Shown: positions 9,813-19,064, counted from the stretch's first letter. The stretch is DNA of 64,000 bases from BMS3ABIN03 sp964418885 (GCA_964418885.1 CAYQNW010000004.1:20036-84035); one strand, 5' to 3'. Notes: generated by a model not told the origin, from the letters alone. Translations and numbers: made by a program.

Positions 9813-10376
9813 ATGAAGCACCGAGTTTCTTTTTATTTTGTTTTATACTTGGTTGTGTTGGTTGAATTACTAGCAGTAATAATTGAAAGAGATACCAACG
9901 AACTTGAACTGAAAGAGAGACTAAAAGAATATGAAACAATTCAGGATAGTGTTATTTCTCTTTACCGCCAGCCGATTTTGTTAACAGTCCAGAAAGAAAC
10001 CGATTGGCTGGTAAATTCACGAGACAGTCTTCATATTCTTATCTCTGCATCAAACTTACAAACACCTGAAGAAAAGGCAGGTGTAAAATACTTCGTAAAC
10101 GTACGAGGAAATGAAAATAGGGTTCATTATAATGTAATAACTGATAAGATTACAGGAAATGGACATTTCTATTTTAGAACTAATATTGCTGGCAGCTTCA
10201 CCTTCGATACATATTGTCAGGTCTCAAGAAAATTACCTAAGTATCTACCAGATATTGTGCTGGAAGGTATATTTAAAAAGATAGGCTCGGATTTCACTGT
10301 CTCCAGCGATACCGTTGATTTTAAAGTCAATTCGAAGGTCCAACTCCAGAAATACGACCGGCCCGGAAGAGGCTAA
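9813..10376 (+). CDS. Single-pass periplasmic protein, GldM-like position (putative)
   Basis: 187 aa. A short basic N-terminus (K2, H3, R4) precedes one membrane helix (about 5-24, FYFVLYLVVLVELLAVII) that contains a glutamate, E18. Then come a helical stretch (residues 28-50) and a beta-rich periplasmic part of about 130 residues that could be an Ig-like domain. The arrangement (basic residue, single helix, periplasmic domain, immediately downstream of a two-helix partner) is that of GldM, ExbD and MotB. GldM is about 500 residues, so this would be a much reduced version. Gap to the upstream gene is 6 bp, so coupling is likely. I recognise no named family with certainty. Confidence 0.45.
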   Translation: MKHRVSFYFVLYLVVLVELLAVIIERDTNELELKERLKEYETIQDSVISLYRQPILLTVQKETDWLVNSRDSLHILISASNLQTPEEKAGVKYFVNVRGNENRVHYNVITDKITGNGHFYFRTNIAGSFTFDTYCQVSRKLPKYLPDIVLEGIFKKIGSDFTVSSDTVDFKVNSKVQLQKYDRPGRG

Positions 10377-10416
10377 ATGTCAACATTTAATAATTATCTG
10401 TTTTTTGAGTGATATT

Positions 10417-11616
10417 ATGAAAAAAATATTAATATTCCTGATTATCACAACGATATCAACAACAATAACTCTTGCTCAGGGAAATCAACAATCTTTTAAT
10501 GCAAGCCACCCCGTAGAGTTTTTAGATACTGTGAATGTGTTTGTTGGTGAAAAATTCGAAATACGGGATAAGCTTTCAGATTGGTCTCCAAACTTTGCCG
10601 ATATAAATTATATAATGGGAATCTATCTTGACAAGTCCGAAACAGGAAATCAACAGGTAACTTTTTCACGAAACATTGGTGGGTTTGAATATCAAAGGGG
10701 CAGCATATCTTATTCTAATTCTAATGCTATCGATGTCCGTTCGAATGTTCAAACAGGTGCCAATCCAGGTGATTATGATGTTATATTGAGCGGGAACATT
10801 ATTTCATCTGGCATTTATTATTTCGTCGGTGTTATAAAGGGTAAAAGTGAGCAGGGAAGATATTATGAAGATGCCGGCTATTGGGTTGTCAACTGTGCAC
10901 CTCGTTCTCAAAATAAAATGATGAATAATTTGCAATTAAAAGATATCTACTATTACGGGGAATCTGCATCGCTCGATTTCAGTATTGCAAACAGCGGAAT
11001 GGATAGACTTTCAAATTACTACTTCAGGGTTTACGAAGAAAATAATGAGATCTATTCCGGAACAAGTTCGTATATAAATCTTGATATAATAACAAAGAAC
11101 CCTTCTCTTGTAAATAAATCATTCAGGATAGAAGGATATTATGGTGGAAAAATAGCAACATATTTCAATCCTTCCATACCCGGAACCGATTCGACAATCT
11201 GGCATTTTAGATTGCTTCCTCCTCAAAATTTTGATGTTAATACGAACTGGCTTACGGAGGAAGAGTTTAATAGTCTCGGCAAAAGTGACTTTGTAGATGC
11301 ACTGGATATGTCTTTACTGAAAAACCGGAAGATTAAATTTACGTATTACACACACGAAGCCGAGGGAGCCCTTGTTACAATACCGGAATTTAAGAATCTA
11401 CTGGTTACCGCTAATCCGCCTAACTTTTTAATTGGATCATCCAACAATTACAGAATTTACGATGATGATTTTGGTAAAGTTATCGAGTTAAATGTTGATC
11501 CGGCATTTCTGAGAAAGATACCAGAAACCTCAACAAGAAAAGTAACCTTGAATATCCGGTTCACAACTCAGTTTGGTGAAAATAAAAGCTACACATTCAT
11601 TGGTTTTGTTTTTTAA
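10417..11616 (+). CDS. Secreted protein of unknown function, third gene of the motor-like operon
   Basis: 399 aa from the ATG at 10417. This start is chosen because it begins a clean signal peptide (MKKILIFLIITTIS...TLAQG, cut after about residue 20); an upstream in-frame reading from 10315 overlaps the preceding gene and is rejected. The mature protein is beta-rich, with segments resembling CARDB/Ig-like modules (YYGESASLDFSIANSGMDRLSNYYFRVYEE is a typical bacterial Ig-like pattern). No lipobox, membrane helix or T9SS sorting domain is seen. It follows the GldM-like gene by 40 bp. It could be a periplasmic module that extends the short GldM-like protein, since GldM itself ends in several Ig-like domains; that is inference only. 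Confidence 0.6.
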   Translation: MKKILIFLIITTISTTITLAQGNQQSFNASHPVEFLDTVNVFVGEKFEIRDKLSDWSPNFADINYIMGIYLDKSETGNQQVTFSRNIGGFEYQRGSISYSNSNAIDVRSNVQTGANPGDYDVILSGNIISSGIYYFVGVIKGKSEQGRYYEDAGYWVVNCAPRSQNKMMNNLQLKDIYYYGESASLDFSIANSGMDRLSNYYFRVYEENNEIYSGTSSYINLDIITKNPSLVNKSFRIEGYYGGKIATYFNPSIPGTDSTIWHFRLLPPQNFDVNTNWLTEEEFNSLGKSDFVDALDMSLLKNRKIKFTYYTHEAEGALVTIPEFKNLLVTANPPNFLIGSSNNYRIYDDDFGKVIELNVDPAFLRKIPETSTRKVTLNIRFTTQFGENKSYTFIGFVF

Positions 11617-11634
11617 ACACGATTGGGAATAAAT

Positions 11635-12555
11635 ATGAAAACCATAAAACACAAGTTTATATCGACCCTATTTATCTGTTTGAGTCTAATTGCATTGATA
11701 CCTTATAAGCTATTTGCACAGGATATAAGAAAACCCCAAAAAATTTCCATGGAAGAGTCAAGTAATTTCAAGTTAAAATACGGACTCGGCTTATCAACGA
11801 GATATTTATGGAGAGGATTAGATCTTGCTCAGGCTCCTACTCTTGAACCATACGGAATCGCTCAACTTAGCCATTTTGAACTCTCCGTTTATGGTGTTTA
11901 TGGTCTATATGAAAGTGCCCCCAAAAATCAAGATTTTGCAAGACTAACAGACCCTACAAATTTTTTCGCACAAAGAATAGCATTTACAGAAGTGATTACA
12001 AATATCTATTACAATATCCTTGCAAAATTTGGGACATTCCGACTTGGAATTACTGATTACTATTTCCCCGATCAATATATTGGCTTCACCGTTAAGGATT
12101 CTACCGGAGCTGTTACCAGTTATGCTTATAAGATACCGCGTTGGCTTAATTGGGATGGCGATGGCAAGGGTGCTCATACATTAGAAACAAGCTTAGAATT
12201 CACCGGAACTGAGAAATTTCCATTATGGTTACTTTTTGCAATTAATGTCCATAATGATCCTGATAATGCAATATATTTGGAAGCGGGTTATATTTTTAAT
12301 TTATTACAAAATAAATTAACTATTTGGGGCGGTGGAACAATCGGGGCTTCTAGATGGTACCAATTTCATTATGCAAGCAATGACCCTACAAAGCAACTTA
12401 AAGAAGGTAATGCCCTCACTAATTTTGGTATTGCATTCAGCAGGGAGGTTTATATTGAAAGCTGGTTAATTTTAAATTTCAGCTTGCAAGATGTTATTGA
12501 TTTTTATGAGGAAAGAAATACCATTCTATTTTCTACAACATTAAAAATAGAGTAG
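11635..12555 (+). CDS. Outer-membrane beta-barrel protein, TorF/Gcw_chp-like (putative)
   Basis: 306 aa from the ATG at 11635, which starts the signal peptide (MKTIKHKFIST...YKLFAQD); a TTG 12 bp upstream is less likely. The mature part begins with FKLKYGLGLSTRYLWRGLDLAQ, like the SxRYxWRGxxxS landmark of the TorF/Gcw_chp outer-membrane family. It continues with alternating amphipathic strands ending in a typical barrel C-terminal strand (TILFSTTLKIE). It lies 18 bp after the secreted-protein gene and closes the operon, so the four products span inner membrane, periplasm and outer membrane. Function unknown. It converges on tag with 2 bp between stop codons. Confidence 0.6.
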   Translation: MKTIKHKFISTLFICLSLIALIPYKLFAQDIRKPQKISMEESSNFKLKYGLGLSTRYLWRGLDLAQAPTLEPYGIAQLSHFELSVYGVYGLYESAPKNQDFARLTDPTNFFAQRIAFTEVITNIYYNILAKFGTFRLGITDYYFPDQYIGFTVKDSTGAVTSYAYKIPRWLNWDGDGKGAHTLETSLEFTGTEKFPLWLLFAINVHNDPDNAIYLEAGYIFNLLQNKLTIWGGGTIGASRWYQFHYASNDPTKQLKEGNALTNFGIAFSREVYIESWLILNFSLQDVIDFYEERNTILFSTTLKIE

Positions 12556-12557
12556 GT

Positions 12558-13127
12558 TTATTTCAATTCTTTATATCTGAAACAACTAATGAGGTGATCG
12601 TTCACCATTCCCGTTGCTTGCATATGTGCATAAACTATTGTTGAGCCGACAAACTTGAATCCTCTCTTTTTCAGGTCATCACTTATTTTATCAGATAGTT
12701 TCGTTTTTGCGGGAATATCTTTCAATGATTTGAACTTATTCTGTAATGGTATCCCGTTTACAAAACTCCAGATATATTTATCAAATGTTCCGAATTCCTT
12801 TTTTACCTGTAAAAATGCTTTGGCATTAGCAACCGCACCTTCAATCTTAAGTTTGTTGCGAATAATTCCCTCATCTCTTAGCAACGAATTGATTTTGCGC
12901 TTATTATACTTGGCTACCTTATTATAATCAAAATTATCAAATGCTTTTCGAAAGTTTTCTCTTTTGTTCAAAATCGTCCGCCAGCTTAAGCCGGCTTGAA
13001 ATCCTTCAAGAATAAGAAACTCAAAGAGCTTTCTGTCGTTGTGAACAGGAACGCCCCATTCTTTATCATGATATTTAATCATTAATGGAATGTCAGTCGA
13101 CCAGGGACATCGGTTTATTGTTTTCAT
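12558..13127 (-). CDS. tag: DNA-3-methyladenine glycosylase I
   Basis: Base-excision repair enzyme removing 3-methyladenine from alkylated DNA. 189 aa, normal length. The Tag zinc ligands are all present: C7 (NRCPWS), H20 (KYHDKEWG), H178 and C182 (NDHLISC), with the same spacing as the E. coli enzyme. Other landmarks are LEGFQAGLSWRTILNKRENFRKAF and KKRGFKFVGSTIVYAHMQATG. It lies 31 bp downstream of metH on the same strand and may be read from the same transcript, though a functional link is not expected. Confidence 0.96.
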   Translation of the reverse strand: MKTINRCPWSTDIPLMIKYHDKEWGVPVHNDRKLFEFLILEGFQAGLSWRTILNKRENFRKAFDNFDYNKVAKYNKRKINSLLRDEGIIRNKLKIEGAVANAKAFLQVKKEFGTFDKYIWSFVNGIPLQNKFKSLKDIPAKTKLSDKISDDLKKRGFKFVGSTIVYAHMQATGMVNDHLISCFRYKELK

Positions 13128-13158
13128 CCATCTTTTACTTTTATTACTGATTTTTAGC

Positions 13159-16100
13159 TTAATAATTCAAAATCGGGCTCAGCCACTTTTCTATTTCTTC
13201 TATACTCATACCTTTTCTCCGATGATAATCCAAAACCTGATCTTTTCCTATTTTACCAACATTAAAATATTTTGCCTCGGGATGCGAAAAGTACAAGCCG
13301 CAAACAGATGCGGCAGGATACATTGCAAGACTTTCCGTTAATTTAATTCCTGTATTCTTCTCAATATCAAGCAAAGAAAAAATTATTGATTTTTCCGTAT
13401 GATCCGGTTGTGCCGGGTAACCGGGGGCAGGTCTTATCCCGATATATTTTTCTTTTATCAACTCCTCGTTCGATAACTTCTCTTCCTGTGAATATCCCCA
13501 GATTTCCCTCCTCACCTTTTTGTGAAGATATTCGGCAAATGCTTCTGCAAGCCGGTCGGCAAGTGCTTTAATTAATATGCTATTATAGTCATCGTGCTGA
13601 TTTTCATATTCCTCAACAATTTTTTCTATTCCCACTCCTGCAGTAACTGCAAACATGCCGATGTAATCTTTAACATTGCTCTCTTTAGGAGCAATAAAAT
13701 CTGCAAGTGCTAAATTTGGTTGCGACGCAGATTTAAGCATCTGCTGCCTTAATGTATGAAGCACTCTTTTTACACCTTTTCGGTTTTCATCAGAGTAGAT
13801 TTCAATATCATCATTTATGGAATTAGCTGGAAAAATTCCTATTACTCCATTCGCCTTAAGTGGTTTCTTTCTGATTATTCCATCAAGTAATTTTTCTGCG
13901 TCATCAAATAGACTTTTAGCTTCCTCGCCAAACTTTTTGTTTTCAAAGATCTCCGGATACTTTCCTTTTAATTCCCAGGTGAGGAAGAAAGGTGTCCAGT
14001 CAATATAAGATTTCAAATTCGCAAGTGAAAAATCATTTATTACTTCAATACCTAACTTATTTGGTTTTCTAATTTCTGCTTTATCCCAATCAATTCTTAC
14101 CCTGTTTTCTCTTGCCTGTTCAATTGTGATATAATTCTTATCAGATTTTCTTTTAAGATGATCCTCTTTTAATTTATCATATTCTTCTTTCTTTTCTTTA
14201 ATGAACTTTTCTTTCTCGCCGTTTTCACTTAGTAGCTTACTTACGACCGGAACGCTTCTTGATGCATCGAGAACATGAATTACCGATCCGCTGTAATTTG
14301 GGGTAATTTTAACTGCCGTATGAATCCGGGATGTTGTAGCACCACCTATTAACAAGGGAAGTGTCATTCCTCTTCTTTCCATTTCACTAGCAACGTGAAC
14401 CATTTCATCAAGAGATGGAGTAATTAGTCCGCTTAGTCCAATTATATCAACCTTCTCATCAATCGCTGTTTGTAGAATTTTATCTGAATGCACCATTACT
14501 CCTAAATCTATTACATTATAATTATTACAACCAAGAACAACGCCGACAATATTTTTCCCGATATCATGAACATCGCCTTTAACAGTTGCCATTAAAACTT
14601 TTCCCCGCTCACGCGTGTCAGCGTTTTTTATCTTCTCCTCTTCGATGTAAGGAATCAGGATGGCAACAGCTTTTTTCATTACCCTTGCACTTTTTACAAC
14701 CTGCGGGAGAAACATTTTTCCGGATCCAAAAAGATCGCCAACAACATTCATCCCGTCCATCAACGGTCCTTCAATAATCTGAAGCGGTTGTGAATATTTT
14801 TTTCTTGCTTCTTCAACATCGGCATCAATAAAATCAACTATGCCTTTAACCAGACCATGTTTTAATCTTTCCTCAACTGAAGAATTTCTCCAGTCTTCTG
14901 TTTTAATTTCTGCTTTGTCTTTTTGCTTTATTGTTTCAGCATAATTTATAAGTATTTCTGTTGCATCCGATTTCCTGTTAAGAATTACATCCTCAACTTT
15001 TTCAAGAAGATCTTTGGGGATTTCTTCATAAACTTCAAGCTGACCCGCATTTACTATTCCCATATCCATTCCAGCTTTAATAGCATGAAATAAAAAAGCG
15101 GAGTGCATTGCTTCCCGAACAGTGTTATTTCCCCTGAAAGAAAAAGAAAGATTACTTACTCCTCCACTTACTTTTGCATGTGGAAGATTTTGTTTTATCC
15201 ATTTCGTGGTTTCAATGTAATCCACTGCATAATTATTATGTTCCTCTATGCCAGTCGCGATCGCAAGGATGTTTGGATCGAAGATTATATCCTGCGGCAG
15301 AAAATTTACTTCCTTAGTTAAGATATCATAAGCCCGTTTACAAATTTCTATTCTCCGTTCGTAAGTATCTGCCTGTCCTTTTTCATCGAAAGCCATTACA
15401 ATAGCTGCAGCACCATATCTCAGAACCTTTCTCGCGTGTTCCTTAAAAACTTCTTCACCTTCTTTAAGCGAAATAGAATTTACGATTCCCTTTCCCTGAA
15501 GACATTTTAATCCTGCTTCTATAACCGACCATTTGGAAGAATCAATCATTACAGGAAGCTTGGCTATATCGGGCTCGGAAGCAATGAGATTCAAAAATTT
15601 AGTCATTACTTCTTCAGAGTCGAGCATTCCTTCATCCATATTTACATCAATAACCTGCGCTCCGCCCTCAACCTGATCTCGGGCAACAGAAAGAGCTTCT
15701 TCGAATTTACTTTCCTTGATAAGACGCGCAAACTTTTTAGATCCCGTAACATTCGTTCTTTCACCAATATTCATAAAATTAGAATCGGGACGAAATATAA
15801 CAGGCTCCATTCCACTTAAACATAGAAAGGGTTTATGCTTTTGGGGGATTCGTGGTTTGTGATGCTTAACTATTTCCACAATTGCTTTGATATGATCTGG
15901 TGTCGTCCCACAACAGCCGCCAACAATATTTACAAATCCATTTTCAAGAAAATCCTTCAAAATGCCGGACATTGTTTCCGGTGTTTCATCATAACCTCCC
16001 AATTCATTTGGAAGTCCAGCATTTGGATACACGGATAAAAACTTTTCTGATATGTTAGAAAGATCTTCAACGAAAGGTCTCATTTGCTTAGCCCCTAACG

Positions 16101-16845
16101 CACAGTTAAGTCCGATACTCAATAGATTCTTTACATGTGAAACAGAAATATAGAACGCTTCTGTGGTTTGACCGGACAAAGTTCTCCCACTTTGGTCTAC
16201 AATCGTTCCGGAAATCATTATTGGTAAATCAAGATCCTTTTCTTCAAGGTATTTCTCACAAGCAAAAATTGCAGACTTTGCATTTAGTGTATCAAAGATG
16301 GTTTCTATTAAAAGTATATCGACGCCTCCATCAACCAATCCTCTTACGGCATCATAATATGCCTTCACCATCTGATCGAAAGTAACAGCACGATATCCGG
16401 GATCGTTTACATTGGGAGAAAGAGAAAGCATTTTATTCGTCGGGCCGAGTGCACCAGCAACGAATCTTGGTTTTTCTTTTTCTTTACTATTAAACTCAGA
16501 CGATACTTCTTTTGCAATTTTTGCTGCTGCTAAATTTATTTCATACGAAAGATTCTCCAATTTATAATCTGCTTGCGAAATAGCAGTTGCACTAAATGTG
16601 TTGGTTTCAACGATATCTGCCCCCGCCTCAAAATATGCACGATGAATCTCTTTAATTATCTCCGGATGTGTAATAGAAAGCAAATCGTTATTGCCTTTAA
16701 GGTCGTGCGGATGATCTTTAAATCTTTCACTACGAAAATCATCTTCTGATAATTTATACCGCTGTATCATGGTGCCCATAGCGCCATCAAGGATAAGTAT
16801 CCTTTTCTCTAATATATCCTGAAGTTCTTTTAAGGTAACGAACAT
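13159..16845 (-). CDS. metH: Cobalamin-dependent methionine synthase
   Basis: Transfers the methyl group of 5-methyltetrahydrofolate to homocysteine through methylcobalamin. 1228 aa with all four modules in order. The homocysteine domain has its Zn cysteines at about residue 247 (LNCALG) and 312-313 (GGCCGTTP). Next are the pterin-binding domain (NFMNIGERTNVTGSKKF), a cobalamin-binding cap and Rossmann domain with GDVHDIGKNIVG near residue 757 (the DxHxxG His ligates cobalt), and the reactivation domain with PGYPAQPDHTEK near 1138 that binds S-adenosylmethionine. It is divergent from hldD. The roughly 100-190 bp upstream shows no cobalamin or SAM riboswitch that I can recognise. Confidence 0.97.
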   Translation of the reverse strand: MFVTLKELQDILEKRILILDGAMGTMIQRYKLSEDDFRSERFKDHPHDLKGNNDLLSITHPEIIKEIHRAYFEAGADIVETNTFSATAISQADYKLENLSYEINLAAAKIAKEVSSEFNSKEKEKPRFVAGALGPTNKMLSLSPNVNDPGYRAVTFDQMVKAYYDAVRGLVDGGVDILLIETIFDTLNAKSAIFACEKYLEEKDLDLPIMISGTIVDQSGRTLSGQTTEAFYISVSHVKNLLSIGLNCALGAKQMRPFVEDLSNISEKFLSVYPNAGLPNELGGYDETPETMSGILKDFLENGFVNIVGGCCGTTPDHIKAIVEIVKHHKPRIPQKHKPFLCLSGMEPVIFRPDSNFMNIGERTNVTGSKKFARLIKESKFEEALSVARDQVEGGAQVIDVNMDEGMLDSEEVMTKFLNLIASEPDIAKLPVMIDSSKWSVIEAGLKCLQGKGIVNSISLKEGEEVFKEHARKVLRYGAAAIVMAFDEKGQADTYERRIEICKRAYDILTKEVNFLPQDIIFDPNILAIATGIEEHNNYAVDYIETTKWIKQNLPHAKVSGGVSNLSFSFRGNNTVREAMHSAFLFHAIKAGMDMGIVNAGQLEVYEEIPKDLLEKVEDVILNRKSDATEILINYAETIKQKDKAEIKTEDWRNSSVEERLKHGLVKGIVDFIDADVEEARKKYSQPLQIIEGPLMDGMNVVGDLFGSGKMFLPQVVKSARVMKKAVAILIPYIEEEKIKNADTRERGKVLMATVKGDVHDIGKNIVGVVLGCNNYNVIDLGVMVHSDKILQTAIDEKVDIIGLSGLITPSLDEMVHVASEMERRGMTLPLLIGGATTSRIHTAVKITPNYSGSVIHVLDASRSVPVVSKLLSENGEKEKFIKEKKEEYDKLKEDHLKRKSDKNYITIEQARENRVRIDWDKAEIRKPNKLGIEVINDFSLANLKSYIDWTPFFLTWELKGKYPEIFENKKFGEEAKSLFDDAEKLLDGIIRKKPLKANGVIGIFPANSINDDIEIYSDENRKGVKRVLHTLRQQMLKSASQPNLALADFIAPKESNVKDYIGMFAVTAGVGIEKIVEEYENQHDDYNSILIKALADRLAEAFAEYLHKKVRREIWGYSQEEKLSNEELIKEKYIGIRPAPGYPAQPDHTEKSIIFSLLDIEKNTGIKLTESLAMYPAASVCGLYFSHPEAKYFNVGKIGKDQVLDYHRRKGMSIEEIEKWLSPILNY

Positions 16846-17037
16846 TTTAAGTATCTATTATCGTGTAAAGTAACTGTTATTTATTTCAATCTGAACAATT
16901 CTAATACCAAATGAAAGATGGATTCTAATTAATAGCGAGGTAATATGAACTACAATTCTTCCTTTTTGAAAAGGATTTTAAATATAACTAAATTGCTTTG
17001 CATAATAAACCAATTTAATTCATCCCAAGGAAATGAT

Positions 17038-18009
17038 ATGATCGTCGTAACAGGTGGTGCTGGTTTTATCGGCAGCGCAATTGTGTGGGCACTTAACCAG
17101 AGGGGTGAAAGCGATATTATTATTGTAGATGAATTAGGAAAAGACGAAAAGTGGAAGAATCTTGTCGGATTAAAATTTGAGGATTTTATAAATAAACACC
17201 TTTTCCTTGATCAAATAACAACAGGAAAATATGAAGAAGCGGAATTAATAATTCACATGGGTGCTAATTCTTCAACCACTGAAAAAGATGCTGACTCACT
17301 TATAACTAATAATTACGAGTATACAAAAAAGTTAACCGAATTTTGTTTGTGGAATGATATAAGATTTATTTACGCTTCTTCAGCAGCAACTTACGGAGAC
17401 GGCTCTTCAGGATTTGATGACGATATTAACTTATGTGAGAAATTGCGCCCGTTAAATATGTACGGTTACTCAAAAAACCTATTTGATTTGTGGGCACATA
17501 AACACGATGCTTTCAAAGAAATAGTTGGGATAAAATATTTCAACGTCTACGGTCCTAATGAATACCACAAGGGAGATATGAGAAGTGTTGTTCATAAAGC
17601 ATTTGAACAGGTTAGAGATACCGGAAAGGTTAAGCTTTTCAAGTCACGAAGAGTGGAGTATAAAGACGGCGAACAAAAACGGGATTTCATTTATATAAAG
17701 GATGCTGTAGATATGACCTTACATTTTTACAAACACAAAGATAAATGTGGGCTGTATAACGTTGGATCCGGAAAAGCGAGGACCTGGAATGATCTAGTTA
17801 ATGCTCTATTTAAGGCGATGAACCTGCCTGTTAATATTGAATATATCGATTTACCTGACCATCTTGCAGATAAATACCAGTACTTTACTGAGGCTCCTCT
17901 TAAACATATTAAATCAGCAGGATACAAGAAGACCTTACCCACACTTGAAGCAGGCGTATCCGATTACGTAAAAAATTATTTACTTGGAAAACGTTTCCTG
18001 GGAATGTAA
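17038..18009 (+). CDS. hldD: ADP-L-glycero-D-manno-heptose 6-epimerase
   Basis: Nucleotide-sugar epimerase of the extended SDR family that makes the L,D-heptose used in lipopolysaccharide inner core. The N-terminus is the NAD(P)-binding MIVVTGGAGFIGSAIVW. Then come the Ser/Tyr/Lys catalytic set (YASSAATYGDG and YGYSKNLFD) and KYFNVYGPNEYHKGDMRSVVHKAF, which is specific for HldD. The start at 17038 is chosen because it puts the Rossmann motif at the N-terminus, gives 323 aa as in the family, and has AAGGAA at proper spacing; a start at 16945 would add 31 unrelated residues. Its presence implies LPS with heptose. Confidence 0.93.
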   Translation: MIVVTGGAGFIGSAIVWALNQRGESDIIIVDELGKDEKWKNLVGLKFEDFINKHLFLDQITTGKYEEAELIIHMGANSSTTEKDADSLITNNYEYTKKLTEFCLWNDIRFIYASSAATYGDGSSGFDDDINLCEKLRPLNMYGYSKNLFDLWAHKHDAFKEIVGIKYFNVYGPNEYHKGDMRSVVHKAFEQVRDTGKVKLFKSRRVEYKDGEQKRDFIYIKDAVDMTLHFYKHKDKCGLYNVGSGKARTWNDLVNALFKAMNLPVNIEYIDLPDHLADKYQYFTEAPLKHIKSAGYKKTLPTLEAGVSDYVKNYLLGKRFLGM

Positions 18010-18013
18010 TCAA

Positions 18014-18322
18014 CTAATAAGGATAATCATCATCTGTTAAATCATCCTCCGGATCATCCAACGGAATAACATCATCTATCAGATCGTCATCATCCGGTTC
18101 TCTTTCAAAAGGATTACTTTTTTCATCTTCATCGTCTTCTTTATAGTAATCGTCGTCATTATCAAAATCATCGTCGTCATCAAAGTCATCATCATTTTTC
18201 TTGGCAGCATGTAAAACATAACTCAATCCAGTTAAAGATGAAAACTGATCCGGCACCTCAACACCTCTTTTTGTCGAGTCATTATCACTAATCATCATTT
18301 GAATTGCGCCATCCTGCAACAT
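18014..18322 (-). CDS. Small highly acidic protein of unknown function
   Basis: 102 aa. The first 40 residues are ordinary (MLQDGAIQMMISDNDSTKRG...LSYVLHAAKK). From residue 43 on the protein is dominated by Asp and Glu, with runs such as DDDFDDDDDFDNDDDYY, and ends in DDDYPY. It has a good ribosome site (AGGAG 10 bases ahead of the ATG), so I accept it as real. No signal peptide is seen. Such tails are usually disordered and may bind metal ions or basic proteins; no family is recognised. It converges with hldD (4 bp between stops) and is divergent from the Nudix gene. Confidence 0.65.
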   Translation of the reverse strand: MLQDGAIQMMISDNDSTKRGVEVPDQFSSLTGLSYVLHAAKKNDDDFDDDDDFDNDDDYYKEDDEDEKSNPFEREPDDDDLIDDVIPLDDPEDDLTDDDYPY

Positions 18323-18387
18323 TATTTTTGTCTCCTATAAAAGTTAGAGTATATCCAATTGATTTAATTATAAGAAAAATAATTACA

Positions 18388-18407
18388 AAAAATAAATATT
18401 TATTTTT
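18388..18407. repeat. 20-bp perfect AT palindrome in divergent promoter region
   Basis: AAAAATAAAT followed directly by ATTTATTTTT, a perfect two-fold palindrome, midway between the acidic-protein gene (minus) and the Nudix gene (plus). It may be a shared operator or just part of an AT-rich promoter. Confidence 0.35.
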
Positions 18408-18495
18408 CTCATATACAATTATATTACTGATATCTTTGATACAAGCTTCAAAGAAATAATTTTCATTACCATAACGAAAATACTAAAATATTATC

Positions 18496-18960
18496 ATGAA
18501 ACTTGCAACACTTTGTTACATCACCAATAAAAAAAACAACTCAACTCTTATGATACACAGGGTAAAAAAAGAGAACGATTATCATCGTGGGAAATGGAAT
18601 GGTCTTGGTGGAAAATTTGAACAGGGTGAAAGTCCGGAGGACTGCGCAATCAGAGAGATAAAAGAAGAAAGCGGACTAACTGTTAACAAAATAACAATGA
18701 AGGGGTTCATTACCTTTCCAATGTTCGATGGAAAAGAAGACTGGTATGTATTCCTTTTTGTTTCGGACAACTATGTGGGAAAATTAATTGACCCCAAGGA
18801 AGGAAATCTTGCCTGGATACCAAACGAAAAATTAACGGAGATTAATCTCTGGGAAGGCGATAAAATTTTTATACCCTGGCTATTCAAGGACAAATTTTTT
18901 AGTGCGAAATTTAATTATGAAGACGGTGAGTTTGTAGATTATGAGGTTAATTTTTATTGA
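18496..18960 (+). CDS. Nudix hydrolase (8-oxo-dGTP diphosphatase-like)
   Basis: 154 aa. A complete Nudix box G-x5-E-x7-REUxEExGU is present: G39, E45, then REIKEESGL at residues 53-61. The N-terminal sequence (MKLATLCYITN..., then HRGKWNGLGGKFEQGESPEDC) is that of the MutT/MTH1-like group which cleans oxidised nucleotides; the exact substrate cannot be read from sequence. The protein is cytoplasmic with no extra domain. It may be cotranscribed with the glycosylase gene 104 bp downstream, giving a small nucleotide/DNA-repair pair. Confidence 0.88.
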   Translation: MKLATLCYITNKKNNSTLMIHRVKKENDYHRGKWNGLGGKFEQGESPEDCAIREIKEESGLTVNKITMKGFITFPMFDGKEDWYVFLFVSDNYVGKLIDPKEGNLAWIPNEKLTEINLWEGDKIFIPWLFKDKFFSAKFNYEDGEFVDYEVNFY

Positions 18961-19064
18961 GTAAACTTCTGGATGAAGCACTTAACTATGAATTATATAT
19001 ATGTATAAAGAGTAATGCCATCCTTGATTTGTACTTAAAACATCATTGAAAAAACTGATTTAAA

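Noticed and set aside
10315..10416. Longer N-terminus for the secreted protein of the motor-like operon
   Set aside because: It would overlap the preceding gene and bury the signal peptide behind 34 residues.
16846..17037. Possible cobalamin or SAM riboswitch ahead of metH
   Set aside because: The spacer up to hldD is short and shows neither a B12-box-like nor a SAM-riboswitch-like core.
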